18,364 nt of DNA from Gammaproteobacteria bacterium (GTDB lineage Bacteria > Pseudomonadota > Gammaproteobacteria > Pseudomonadales > Azotimanducaceae): NCBI GenBank assembly GCA_002727775.1, contig PBUF01000014.1:2640-21003 (forward strand). Reading direction: 5' to 3'. Position 1 is the first letter of the stretch. Each line of letters opens with the position of its first letter. Both the position numbers and the translations under genes were made by a program. Of this stretch, positions 1 through 7,396 are shown one piece after another. The notes beneath the pieces are model-generated. The model was not told the origin of the DNA. It saw only the letters and a list, made by a program, of their open reading frames with translations, and made no database searches.

Positions 1-161
1 CACTCAGCGCAAAACAAGTTGTACTGCCTTTCACCATTCAATAGCTCTGAATCATTTTCTACAGGTTGTGCAAACGAATCTTGCAGTGGAAGACTTAACC
101 AAATTACATTTAGAAAAATTACTCTTAACTTTTGAACCACGCCATTTTTCTGATACTTCAT
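1..161 (-). CDS. Exported c-type cytochrome, N-terminal fragment cut by the left edge
   Basis: Read on the minus strand, this frame is open from the ATG at 161-159 (or from upstream in-frame ATGs at 185 and 218) to base 1. From Met at 161 it gives a basic start (MKYQKNGVVQKLR), a hydrophobic core (VIFLNVIWLSLPL) and a cleavage-like SFAQ-P site, a typical Sec signal peptide. It then reads NGERQYNLFCAE, and the last two bases (TG) fit a following Cys. The spacing G-x-x-x-Y-x-x-x-C-A-x-C is the N-terminus of a class I cytochrome c, with heme attachment at CAEC(H). The start at 161 is chosen because it puts the signal peptide at the N-terminus; the starts at 185 and 218 would add 8 and 19 polar residues. 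The gene is transcribed divergently from the TetR gene. Length, heme number and any fused domain lie outside the window. The heme His is not visible, so the family call is inference from a good motif. Confidence 0.72.
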   Translation of the reverse strand, partial: MKYQKNGVVQKLRVIFLNVIWLSLPLQDSFAQPVENDSELLNGERQYNLFCAE

Positions 162-297
162 GTAGTCATCCGCTCTTTTTTCCATCTTTACAACTCGGTG
201 TCTCACTAGAAATTTCATAAATTGATCACCATCCAAGCTTACAGTAAGTTAGACACTCAGATCGCGTTACACTTACATTCAGCACACTGAAACGAAT

Positions 298-316
298 AAA
301 TGAATATAATTCATTT
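298..316. promoter_or_regulatory. Perfect 8-bp inverted repeat, candidate operator
   Basis: AAATGAAT at 298-305 and ATTCATTT at 309-316 are exact reverse complements around a 3-base centre (ATA). The dyad lies about 185 bases upstream of the TetR start and about 140 upstream of the divergent cytochrome start. Its size fits a homodimeric regulator such as TetR. No experiment or second identical copy in the window supports this, and AT-rich sequence gives such dyads by chance fairly often. Confidence 0.35.
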
Positions 317-321
317 TAATG

Positions 322-398
322 TTTTCAATTTTCAACTTTTACTCTAGTTTCTTTGGCATCGTAGTAACAATTACCCCGATTTTCAACGGGTTTTTCAA
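322..398. repeat. Four direct copies of TTTTCAA upstream of the TetR gene
   Basis: The 7-mer TTTTCAA occurs at 322-328, 329-335 (directly adjacent), 380-386 and 392-398, all in the same orientation. The block lies 102-178 bases upstream of the TetR start. Such spaced copies could be binding sites of a regulator, or simply AT-rich drift; the sequence alone cannot separate these. Confidence 0.4.
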
Positions 399-499
399 TA
401 TTTATACAAAATAAACGTTTCTTACATACTATTGAATTACGTTCATTATTATGGCAAGTTGAAACCAAAATAGACAACCATTGCTGAGCTACTTTCACC

Positions 500-1186
500 A
501 TGAACAATGTTACACAGATCAAACTGCGCCGCCCCACTCGGGAGCAACGAGTTGATACTATAGTCGAATCCGCACGAAAGATATTCTGCTCTTATGGTTT
601 CGAGAAAGGTTCAATCGTTGATATTGCAAATGATGCTGGTATCGCTGAGGGGACCCTCTATCGCTATTTCGATGGGAAAAGGAGCTTATTGGATGAGGTG
701 CTTCGGCGTCATTATGAAACTATTTTTTATGACATTCAGCAGACCTTGCCAAGTATTAAAGGCCACGGCAATCGACTGCGTTACTTAATTAGACGTATCC
801 TACTTGCTATCTCATCAGATCGTGGAATGTGCGGTCTGATTACCCGCGAGATTCGCCAATTTGATGATTGCCAGCCCTCATTGGCGCAAGAGCTTAATCG
901 TCAAACCGCAGTCTTGATGGCGGATGAGATTAAAGCAGGTATTAAGGACGGTTGGTTTAGAAAAGAAACCTCTCCAAGTGTTGTTTGCGATATGATTGGA
1001 GGCGGCCTTGAATTAATCGGCTACTCTTATATGAAAACTGGCAAAACGATAGATGTAGATGGTGTAACGGAAGCCTTCTCGCAAGTTATCTTATCAGGCA
1101 TCGAATCCGAAAAATCTTCCACAGAGTCCATGGCAAATTTGATTGCGCGATTAGAACGAACCGCCGATCGTTTAGATCCAACTTAA
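500..1186 (+). CDS. TetR/AcrR-family transcriptional regulator
   Basis: A 228-residue protein of normal TetR size. The N-terminal DNA-binding domain spans about residues 15-65. It has the family helix-turn-helix with DIANDAGIAEGTLYRYF at about 41-57 followed by GKRSLLDEVL, the signature of helices 2-4. The rest is an all-helical ligand-binding and dimerisation domain with no recognisable effector signature. Family members are usually repressors released by a small molecule tied to the genes they control. The gene lies 162 bases upstream of, and in line with, a metabolic block, and divergent from a cytochrome gene. The likely targets are one or both, possibly through the dyads at 298-316 and 1250-1261. 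No clear Shine-Dalgarno precedes the ATG at 500. The effector is unknown. Confidence 0.93.
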   Translation: MNNVTQIKLRRPTREQRVDTIVESARKIFCSYGFEKGSIVDIANDAGIAEGTLYRYFDGKRSLLDEVLRRHYETIFYDIQQTLPSIKGHGNRLRYLIRRILLAISSDRGMCGLITREIRQFDDCQPSLAQELNRQTAVLMADEIKAGIKDGWFRKETSPSVVCDMIGGGLELIGYSYMKTGKTIDVDGVTEAFSQVILSGIESEKSSTESMANLIARLERTADRLDPT

Positions 1187-1249
1187 AGTAGGAATCCCTC
1201 CAACACAATTTGTATCATGAATTAAGTCACAAAATTAAAACTTAAACCT

Positions 1250-1261
1250 ATTAACGTTAAT
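1250..1261. promoter_or_regulatory. 12-bp perfect palindrome ahead of the SDR-led operon, candidate operator
   Basis: ATTAACGTTAAT is a perfect 12-base palindrome in the 162-base gap between the TetR gene and the SDR gene, 87 bases before the SDR start. A weak core promoter can be drawn around it: TTAAAC at 1242-1247, a 17-base spacer, then TATGTA at 1265-1270. The palindrome would lie inside that spacer, the classic place for a repressor to block polymerase. Each hexamer matches the consensus at only 3 of 6 positions, so the promoter is tentative. I see nothing else of note in 1187-1348 apart from the ribosome binding site at 1337-1342. Confidence 0.35.
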
Positions 1262-1348
1262 TCTTATGTAAAGCCATTTAAAGCGCCTCTCTCAAGAAGA
1301 CCAGTATTTCGGCTTAGCCATGACTAGATAAATATAAAGGAGAAACCG

Positions 1349-2428
1349 ATGGAACAGATAAAACAAGGCGGAACAATCGCTGTCACCGGTAGCGCAGGAT
1401 TTATCGGTGGCTGGGTAGTAAGCCTCTTGTTAGATAGAGGCTATCGTGTTCGGGCATGCGTAAGGGATGTAGATGATACAAAAAAAACAGGCTTTCTTAA
1501 GGCCATGCCAGGTTATGCATCGGGGCGATTGACGCTGCACTCTGCAGATCTTGATAAGGCAGGTTGCTTTGATGATATTTTCAAAGGTTGTCATGGGTTA
1601 GTTCACACCTCTCATGTATCTAACTATACTGATCAAAACTATGTTCAAGGTGTATGTGATCACATTATAAATAGTATCAATTTGTCAGGAACTATCGAGA
1701 AAGTGGTGGTTACTTCAAGTATTGCTGCGGTAATAGGTGAGACAGATATACAAGAGCTAGTCCGCCGTCCTATTTGCAATGAGGACCGCTTTCCAGACGA
1801 AAAAAATCCAAACCGATCTGCTAAAGGTGGTCAGGGATATTCAATGGGCAAAATTTTGTTAGAGCGGTCTTTTTCAGATGCGGCTAAAAGCAGTGATCGG
1901 TGGAATTCAATTACTTGCTGTCCTGGCGATAACGTTGGACCAATCCTCTCTGCCCACCAAAAAGAGGTTGGACCCTGGCAACACAATATAGAGACAATGC
2001 TTCTAGGGCAATATACTGAAAATGTTATTGGAGCCTATCGCCCATGGTGGACGGTGGACGTTCGTGATACGGCAGAGGCTCATATTCGATTGTTGGAAAA
2101 TACCGATTTGAAAAATGGGCAACGACTAATAGCATGGTCAACGGAATCTCGTGAGGTGGAAGAGGTTTGCGCAAGCATCAATCGTCTCCTTCCTGAACTC
2201 GCTTTCGCCGGAGCTGAAAAAGTCGACCCTTTCCCCGAGCAAATTAAGGAGAGGAAAGCTGAATTCAGAGCGGCTTGGCGGGGATGCCAGCTACGTAATG
2301 ACCGCATCAAGAGTGTGCTAGGTATGAGTTTTCGAAGCATCGATATATCGATACGTGATTGCGTCGAGTCGCTTTTATCAGTCGGCGGAGTGCAGCCAAA
2401 AACTAAATCTGATCGAAAGAGACTCTAG
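1349..2428 (+). CDS. Extended SDR, dihydroflavonol-4-reductase-like NAD(P)-dependent dehydrogenase/reductase
   Basis: A 359-residue extended short-chain dehydrogenase/reductase (NAD-dependent epimerase/dehydratase superfamily). The Rossmann motif TGSAGFIG is at residues 13-20, followed by a beta-alpha-beta unit ending in VRACVRD (34-40). The catalytic set is present: VVVTSS with Ser123/Ser124, and Tyr164-SMG-Lys168 (YxxxK). The VRACVRD strand end and the length resemble the dihydroflavonol reductase / cinnamoyl-CoA reductase / 3-beta-HSD branch, which reduces or oxidises a carbonyl/hydroxyl pair, rather than sugar-nucleotide epimerases. The enzyme is cytosolic. A good ribosome binding site (AAGGAG, 1337-1342) stands 6 bases before the ATG. 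It is the first gene of a co-directional block; the symporter begins 10 bases after its stop. The substrate is not predictable. Confidence 0.85.
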   Translation: MEQIKQGGTIAVTGSAGFIGGWVVSLLLDRGYRVRACVRDVDDTKKTGFLKAMPGYASGRLTLHSADLDKAGCFDDIFKGCHGLVHTSHVSNYTDQNYVQGVCDHIINSINLSGTIEKVVVTSSIAAVIGETDIQELVRRPICNEDRFPDEKNPNRSAKGGQGYSMGKILLERSFSDAAKSSDRWNSITCCPGDNVGPILSAHQKEVGPWQHNIETMLLGQYTENVIGAYRPWWTVDVRDTAEAHIRLLENTDLKNGQRLIAWSTESREVEEVCASINRLLPELAFAGAEKVDPFPEQIKERKAEFRAAWRGCQLRNDRIKSVLGMSFRSIDISIRDCVESLLSVGGVQPKTKSDRKRL

Positions 2429-2438
2429 AGTTTAAATT

Positions 2439-4166
2439 TTGAGCACACAAGACATCTTAATCACGCTGTCGACTGCTACTTTTTTTATGGCGCTAGTCGC
2501 CTATATATCTTATAAAAAAACAGTCGGTGAAGTCGGAACACAAGAAGGTTACTTCTTGGCAGGAAGAGGCTTATCTTCGGTATTTATTGCTGGATCCTTA
2601 CTACTTACTAATTTATCCGCAGCACAGTTAATCGGACTCAATGGATCAGCATATGGATATAACTTAAGCAGCATGGGCTGGGAGGTCACAGCTGCGATTT
2701 CAACAGTTGCCATGGCTTTCATATTTCTCCCTCGCTACCTGGCAGGTGCATTTACGACGTTACCTCAATTCCTAGCCGATCGATTTGATGAGGGATTGAG
2801 ACGTATGACAGTTGTTCTTTTCATGGTGGGCTATGGATTAGTCACCATACCTGGCGTTCTGTATTCCGGATCAATCGCAGTCCTTCAACTCTTCGATATC
2901 CCTAGTCTTCTTTCTGTGACATACAGTCAGGGGTTAGTCATTACGATAATTGCTGTTGGTTGCCTTGGTGCCATGTATGCTGTTTTTGGCGGCCTTCGTG
3001 CTGTTGCTATTTCAGATACTTTAAATGGAATCGGTTTATTAATCATAGGTATACTCGTGCCGGTTCTGGGGCTCTCTACACTGGGAGAAGGGAGTTTTTT
3101 AGATGGCATTAAAATCATAACCTCATCTGAAACTCAAAAGTTAAATGCAATAGGTTCTTCTGAAGACCCTACGCCTTTTGGAACTTTGTTTACGGGAATG
3201 ATATTTGCCAATTTATTTTATTGGTGTACAAATCAGTATGTTATTCAACGGACCCTAGCCGCCAAGAATCTAGCAGAAGGTCAAAAAGGTGTCCTTTTTT
3301 CAGGATTCTTTAAGGTGTTAGTGCCTTTCTTAATGATGATACCTGGCGTTATAGCATTTCACTTATATGGAAGTGGCATGGAATCGATTGACCTAGCCTA
3401 TCCTGCGCTTATCCGAGATGTACTGCCGATATATGCAACTGGGTTTTTCCTGGCGGTACTGCTAGGAGCTGTGTTCAGTTCCTTCAACTCTTTAATAAAT
3501 AGTGCGGCTACACTTTTTTGCCTCGACATTTATTCTCCATTGAAAAAGGGTGTCGTAGATGACTCAGAGATGGTTCGTGTTGCAAAGGTAGCGAGTATAT
3601 TTATCGCTCTCTTCTCTTTTGTTATCGCCCCTTTGCTTCAATATGCTCCTGAAGGATTATGGCAGGTTATGAGAATATTCACCGGATTTTACAACATACC
3701 TGTCATAGCAATAGTTGTAGTTGGCTTATTTACCAGACAGGTACCTGCCCTCGGTCCGAAGGTTATAATTTTCTTCCATATCATTACTTACAGTTTGTTT
3801 CAGTTTATTTTGAGTGATCTAATTACTATTCATTTCATCCATTTGTATGCCATACTTTTTTTCTCAGAGGTGGGGATCATGCTGATAATTGGCTATTTCT
3901 TCCCCAGAGAATCCATGTGGACTTTCCAAAAGAAAGAAATAGTGGACTTGTCGCCCTGGAGGTATGCCACCCCTTGCGCTGTTTCATTGTTATCATGCGT
4001 GGTGGGCGTTTACTTGCTTTTCTCGCCAGTGGGATTAGTAAATGGCATTAGTACATATTTCAAACCACTTATAGTCCTACTTATTCTAATGAACCTAATC
4101 ACTTGGCTTCGTTACGGTAGTAATACGCCCAGTGGCCCCCTAACCACTGCAAGTGACAATAACTGA
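2439..4166 (+). CDS. Sodium:solute symporter (SSS family), SGLT-like branch
   Basis: A 575-residue hydrophobic protein with about 13-14 predicted membrane helices. It has the SSS landmarks GYFLAGRGLS (37-46) in the first loop, SLLLTNLSAAQLIGLNG (53-69) in TM1, and TNQYVIQRTLAAKN (264-277). GAVFSSFNSLINSAATLF (343-360), followed by LDIY, matches the Na2-site helix of the sugar/inositol cotransporters (SGLT/vSGLT) better than that of PutP, PanF or acetate permeases. It should import a neutral, sugar- or polyol-like solute with Na+ across the inner membrane. Translation starts at TTG (2439); the next in-frame ATG (2487) would remove most of the first helix. The stop overlaps the next gene by 14 bases, so the two are probably co-translated. 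The neighbouring oxidoreductases support a catabolic role. The exact solute is unknown. Confidence 0.92.
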   Translation: MSTQDILITLSTATFFMALVAYISYKKTVGEVGTQEGYFLAGRGLSSVFIAGSLLLTNLSAAQLIGLNGSAYGYNLSSMGWEVTAAISTVAMAFIFLPRYLAGAFTTLPQFLADRFDEGLRRMTVVLFMVGYGLVTIPGVLYSGSIAVLQLFDIPSLLSVTYSQGLVITIIAVGCLGAMYAVFGGLRAVAISDTLNGIGLLIIGILVPVLGLSTLGEGSFLDGIKIITSSETQKLNAIGSSEDPTPFGTLFTGMIFANLFYWCTNQYVIQRTLAAKNLAEGQKGVLFSGFFKVLVPFLMMIPGVIAFHLYGSGMESIDLAYPALIRDVLPIYATGFFLAVLLGAVFSSFNSLINSAATLFCLDIYSPLKKGVVDDSEMVRVAKVASIFIALFSFVIAPLLQYAPEGLWQVMRIFTGFYNIPVIAIVVVGLFTRQVPALGPKVIIFFHIITYSLFQFILSDLITIHFIHLYAILFFSEVGIMLIIGYFFPRESMWTFQKKEIVDLSPWRYATPCAVSLLSCVVGVYLLFSPVGLVNGISTYFKPLIVLLILMNLITWLRYGSNTPSGPLTTASDNN

Positions 4167-5385
4167 CTGGACAGTATTTATGGTAAAAAGATTCTACGAA
4201 GAAACCTCTGGGGATCGAAGCAAACGGGTTAATGAATATCTTAATAATCAATGTCGGAATAAAAAGCACAATCTCCTTATAATCGGTACCGGCTTGATTG
4301 GAAGGGAACATATTCGAGTGGCTTCTCTGCTAGGAGCAGCCAAAATACATGGCATCTATGACTCCAATGAAAATAGCATGGATCTTGCTGAGGAAGAGCT
4401 TCAAAAATTTAGTAATGAAAAATTAATACGTTACAACTCCATTAAGAGTGCCTATCAAGACCCTGCCGTCGATGCGATACTCATCTGCACTCCTAACTAT
4501 ACTCATCATCAAATATTTTTAGAGGTAGCTAAATCAGGCAAGCCAATCTTTGTTGAAAAACCCATGGCTACAAGCCTTAAGGACGGTGCGGAGATTCTCC
4601 GGCTGAGCAGCAAACACCCAGCATTTATTCAAGTTGGCATGCAATACAGATATAAGGCCCAATATGTTGATGCCTTCCACGAAGTGAAGGTTCTGAAATC
4701 CTTGGGAAACATAAAAACCATCTCGATGAGTGAGTATCGTCCTCCATTTTTAGACAAGGTAGAACAATGGAATAAATTTAATGAATTTTCTGGCGGTACT
4801 TTTGTTGAAAAATGTTGTCACTACTTTGACTTAATTAACTTATTAGCCGACGGGCAACCAAAAGATGTTTTCGCCAGCGGGGGACAAGCCGTTAATTTTC
4901 TCAATTTTGCACATGAGGGCCGAAAGTCGGATATCGACGACCATGGATTCGCCATAATAAACTATCGTAACGGTATTCGTGCAAACTTTACTCTCAACAT
5001 GTTTGCAAATGAGTTTTATGAGGAACTGGTAATTACAGGCGAAAAGGGAAGACTTGTAGCATCAGAAAAAGCAAGCGCTGATAAAAAAAGACAGACAAAG
5101 GCGTCTATTATGGTTGAAGTAGAGGGACACCAACACTATGAAGGTAGCAAAATAGGTTACCCTCCATCTATCGAGAAAAGTGGACATCACGGAGCGACTT
5201 TTTTTGAGCATGAGGCCCTAATAAGTCAACTGCAGCAAAAGGAGGTCGATGCCGCTACTCCTAGACAAGGTCTAATGGCTATGTTGGTGGCGAGCGCTGC
5301 ACAGAGATCCATTTCTGAAAATAACGTAGTTAGCATTGCCGAACATGCTGAGCGTAATGGAATAAAAGAGATATTAAATCAATAA
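4153..5385 (+). CDS. Gfo/Idh/MocA-family oxidoreductase
   Basis: An NAD(P)-dependent dehydrogenase of the glucose-fructose oxidoreductase / inositol dehydrogenase family, 410 residues from the GTG at 4153. The Rossmann fold begins with LLIIGTGLIGREH (41-53). The family motifs TPNYTHH (113-119) and VEKPMA (134-139, with the conserved EKP) follow. The C-terminal alpha/beta domain has GGTFVEKCCHYFDL, where His223 and Asp226 occupy the usual catalytic-region pattern. The family oxidises or epimerises hydroxyls of sugars, inositols and sugar acids. About 36 residues before the first strand are unusual; an in-frame ATG at 4180 would give a more normal 401 residues, so the start is uncertain. The GTG start overlaps the symporter by 14 bases, which links uptake to this enzyme. 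The substrate is not identified. Confidence 0.9.
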   Translation: MTITDWTVFMVKRFYEETSGDRSKRVNEYLNNQCRNKKHNLLIIGTGLIGREHIRVASLLGAAKIHGIYDSNENSMDLAEEELQKFSNEKLIRYNSIKSAYQDPAVDAILICTPNYTHHQIFLEVAKSGKPIFVEKPMATSLKDGAEILRLSSKHPAFIQVGMQYRYKAQYVDAFHEVKVLKSLGNIKTISMSEYRPPFLDKVEQWNKFNEFSGGTFVEKCCHYFDLINLLADGQPKDVFASGGQAVNFLNFAHEGRKSDIDDHGFAIINYRNGIRANFTLNMFANEFYEELVITGEKGRLVASEKASADKKRQTKASIMVEVEGHQHYEGSKIGYPPSIEKSGHHGATFFEHEALISQLQQKEVDAATPRQGLMAMLVASAAQRSISENNVVSIAEHAERNGIKEILNQ

Positions 5386-5407
5386 CAGTGAAGACGGTTA
5401 AATCGTT

Positions 5408-6385
5408 ATGTTCGACACAATAAAAGTTGGAAAATCAAAAATGCCTTCAGTAGGTCTGGGTCTCTGGAAACTTGATCAGTCAGAAACTGCAGATACCATT
5501 GTAAATGCGCTTAAGTCCGGCTATCGGCACCTCGATAGCGCTGCTGATTACGGCAACGAAATCCAAACAGGCGAGGGAATAAAGCAAGCGGTTAATCAGG
5601 GAATTTGTTCCCGAGAAGACCTGTGGATCACCTCAAAGTTATGGAATACATTTCATCGACCAGAACATGTGCTGCCTGCTTGCGAAAAATCATTACAGGA
5701 TTTGGCAACTGATTACTTGGATTTATATCTCATTCATTTTCCTATTTCACTCAAATACGTCGACTTTGACACACGGTATCCTCCCGAGTGGTTTTTTGAT
5801 CCATCAGCAAAGAATCCAAAGATGCATGTTGATCCGGTGCCTCTATCAGACACCTGGCGTGCAATGGAAGAGTTAGTAGAGAGAGGTCTTGTAAAAGAAA
5901 TCGGTGTCTGTAATTACAATGTTGGTTTGTTGCACGATCTGATCGCATACTCCAGTATTAAGCCCGCGATGCTTCAAATTGAGTCGCACCCATTCTTAAC
6001 CCAAGAGAAGCTAATTAAAGCAGCCAAAAACTATGGGATGGCAGTGACATGTTTTTCTCCGCTCGGTGCTCTCTCTTATCTGGAACTAGATATGGCAAAC
6101 AAGAACGAATCCGTTCTCAATAGTGATACAGTAACGGTGGCTGCAGAGAGACTGAATAAGAGTCCAGCTCAAGTGGTGCTTCGCTGGGCCTTGCAGCGGG
6201 GAACTGCAATTATTCCGAAAACAAGTCAAAAAGATAGATTGATAGAGAATCGTTCTCTTTTTGACTTTGAATTAAGCGATCAAGAAATGTCAGATATATC
6301 AAACCTTAACCTCAACCGCAGATTCAATGACCCAGGGGTTTTCTGCGAGACAGCATTTAACTCATTTTTTCCAATCTATGACTGA
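5408..6385 (+). CDS. Aldo/keto reductase, xylose-reductase-like (AKR2 type)
   Basis: A 325-residue (alpha/beta)8-barrel aldo/keto reductase with the full catalytic tetrad: Asp43 and Tyr48 (RHLDSAADYGNE), Lys77 (WITSKLWN) and His110 (LIHFP). The coenzyme motif IPKTSQKDR (269-277) keeps Lys271 and Arg277, and ENRS (280-283) follows. The loop after His110 (KYVDFDTRYPPEWFF, 116-130) and the C-terminal RRFNDPG strongly recall yeast and fungal xylose reductases, from memory of that family (KFVPIEEKYPPGF; RFNDP). The xylose-reductase Asn after Lys-Ser appears replaced by Ser273. The enzyme probably interconverts an aldose-like aldehyde and its polyol with NAD(P)H in the cytosol. It lies 22 bases after the Gfo/Idh gene, and its end overlaps the dioxygenase start by 8 bases. 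Family call certain; substrate inferred. Confidence 0.93.
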   Translation: MFDTIKVGKSKMPSVGLGLWKLDQSETADTIVNALKSGYRHLDSAADYGNEIQTGEGIKQAVNQGICSREDLWITSKLWNTFHRPEHVLPACEKSLQDLATDYLDLYLIHFPISLKYVDFDTRYPPEWFFDPSAKNPKMHVDPVPLSDTWRAMEELVERGLVKEIGVCNYNVGLLHDLIAYSSIKPAMLQIESHPFLTQEKLIKAAKNYGMAVTCFSPLGALSYLELDMANKNESVLNSDTVTVAAERLNKSPAQVVLRWALQRGTAIIPKTSQKDRLIENRSLFDFELSDQEMSDISNLNLNRRFNDPGVFCETAFNSFFPIYD

Positions 6386-7310
6386 TAATAATTTCCCTAA
6401 ACAAGTTCAAGTTGATACAAAGATTTCTGACGCTGATGGTGCGGCAAGATGGCTTAGTTGCGAACGAGAGAAGCTCCTCGATATGTTAGGACAACATGGA
6501 GCTGTCCTTGTAAGAGGGTTACCACTGTCTAATGCGTTAGATTTTGATGCTTGCGTTATCGCATTAGAACTAAAAAATTTTACATATAAAGAATCATTAT
6601 CTAATGCGGTTAGGGTTAACAAAACTGAGAGAGTTTTTACAGCGAACGAAGCTCCATCAGAAGTCGAAATTTTCTTACATCATGAAATGGCTCAAACTCC
6701 TACTTACCCTTCAAAGCTAGTCTTTTTTTGTGAGCATCCAAGTGATACTGGCGGGTCGACTCCGTTATGCCAATCAAACCACTTGTTAACGCGGCTGCAA
6801 GACAACATCCCTCAGCTTATAGATGAATTAGAAAGTAAGGGTGTTCAGTACACAAATGTTATGCCTGCCAGTGCCGATTTAGCTTCTGGGCAGGGTCGAA
6901 GCTGGCAGAATACCCTGGGCTCGACAAGCAAGGCGAGTGCTGAAACTCGGCTCAAACAGTTAAATTACACTTGGGAATGGTTGAAGGATGAAAATCTTAA
7001 GGTTACCACTCCTGTGTTGCCTGCCACCCGGATGATAGGTGATGGTAGGAAAGTATTTTTCAATCAACTCATCGCAGCTTACCGGGGCTGGAAAGATTCT
7101 CGAAACCAAGGTAGTAAAAAAATCCAATTTGGCGATGGTAGCGAAATTAGTGGAGAATTAATGGACACTGTTTGCGAGTTAGCTGAAAACATAACGCACG
7201 ATCATTTTTGGAAAAAAGGCGACCTCCTTTTAGTCGATAATTTTTTAGTTATGCATGGGCGCCGACCTTTTGTTGGTACGAGAAAAGTGTTAGCGTCTTT
7301 AGCGTCATAG
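6378..7310 (+). CDS. TauD/TfdA-family Fe(II)/2-oxoglutarate-dependent dioxygenase
   Basis: A 310-residue protein from the ATG at 6378, which overlaps the aldo/keto reductase stop by 8 bases. A longer frame from 6327 exists but would overlap that gene by 59 bases and adds no domain. The iron-binding triad is visible: His101 and Glu103 in FLHHEMAQ, and distal His293 in DNFLVMHGRRPF, with Arg302 placed to bind 2-oxoglutarate. The use of H-x-E, together with KLVFFCEHPSDTGGSTPL, resembles the SyrP-like subgroup (HNEM...GGETPL). The carboxylate ligand is kept, so it should hydroxylate or otherwise oxidise its substrate rather than halogenate it. It is cytosolic and probably the last gene of the first translationally linked block, since 86 bases follow. 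Substrate unknown. Confidence 0.9.
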   Translation: MTDNNFPKQVQVDTKISDADGAARWLSCEREKLLDMLGQHGAVLVRGLPLSNALDFDACVIALELKNFTYKESLSNAVRVNKTERVFTANEAPSEVEIFLHHEMAQTPTYPSKLVFFCEHPSDTGGSTPLCQSNHLLTRLQDNIPQLIDELESKGVQYTNVMPASADLASGQGRSWQNTLGSTSKASAETRLKQLNYTWEWLKDENLKVTTPVLPATRMIGDGRKVFFNQLIAAYRGWKDSRNQGSKKIQFGDGSEISGELMDTVCELAENITHDHFWKKGDLLLVDNFLVMHGRRPFVGTRKVLASLAS

Positions 7311-7365
7311 AAAATACGATCTGACCAAATAAAAAATCTACCACTCAGCAAACCAATCCAAAACA

Positions 7366-7380
7366 ACTAATGTAATTAGT
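7366..7380. promoter_or_regulatory. Inverted repeat ahead of the carboxyltransferase gene
   Basis: ACTAAT (7366-7371) and ATTAGT (7375-7380) are exact reverse complements around GTA, ending 16 bases before the carboxyltransferase ATG. The gap of 86 bases (7311-7396) is the longest inside the metabolic block, so a separate promoter or regulation point could be here. Its 6+3+6 layout and the shared AAT-n-TA-ATT centre resemble the dyad at 298-316. It is AT-rich and could be chance. No terminator is evident after the dioxygenase. Confidence 0.3.
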
Positions 7381-7396
7381 CCAATATGAAGAGCAT

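Larger units (their letters stand above)
162..499. promoter_or_regulatory. Divergent intergenic region, cytochrome / TetR
   Basis: About 340 bases of AT-rich sequence separate the start of the left-edge cytochrome gene (minus) from the TetR gene (plus). I find no convincing ORF in it. It must hold the promoters of both genes, but no clean -35/-10 pair stands out on either strand. It contains an 11-bp palindrome (CTTAC-A-GTAAG, 238-248), an 8+3+8 inverted repeat (298-316) and four copies of TTTTCAA (322-398). TetR-family repressors often bind dyads in such a region and control their own gene, so some of these are candidate operators; that is inference. Confidence 0.5.

Noticed and set aside
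376-395. CCCG-loop-CGGG followed by TTTTT as a rho-independent terminator
   Set aside because: The stem is only 4 bp with an 8-base loop, and no plus-strand gene lies upstream to be terminated.
325-537. 70-residue minus-strand frame across the TetR start
   Set aside because: It overlaps the TetR N-terminus antisense, has no recognisable domain and lies in the AT-rich regulatory gap.
6378-7310. Non-heme iron halogenase (SyrB2-like)
   Set aside because: Halogenases replace the acidic iron ligand by Ala or Gly; here HHE keeps Glu103, so an oxygenase is expected.
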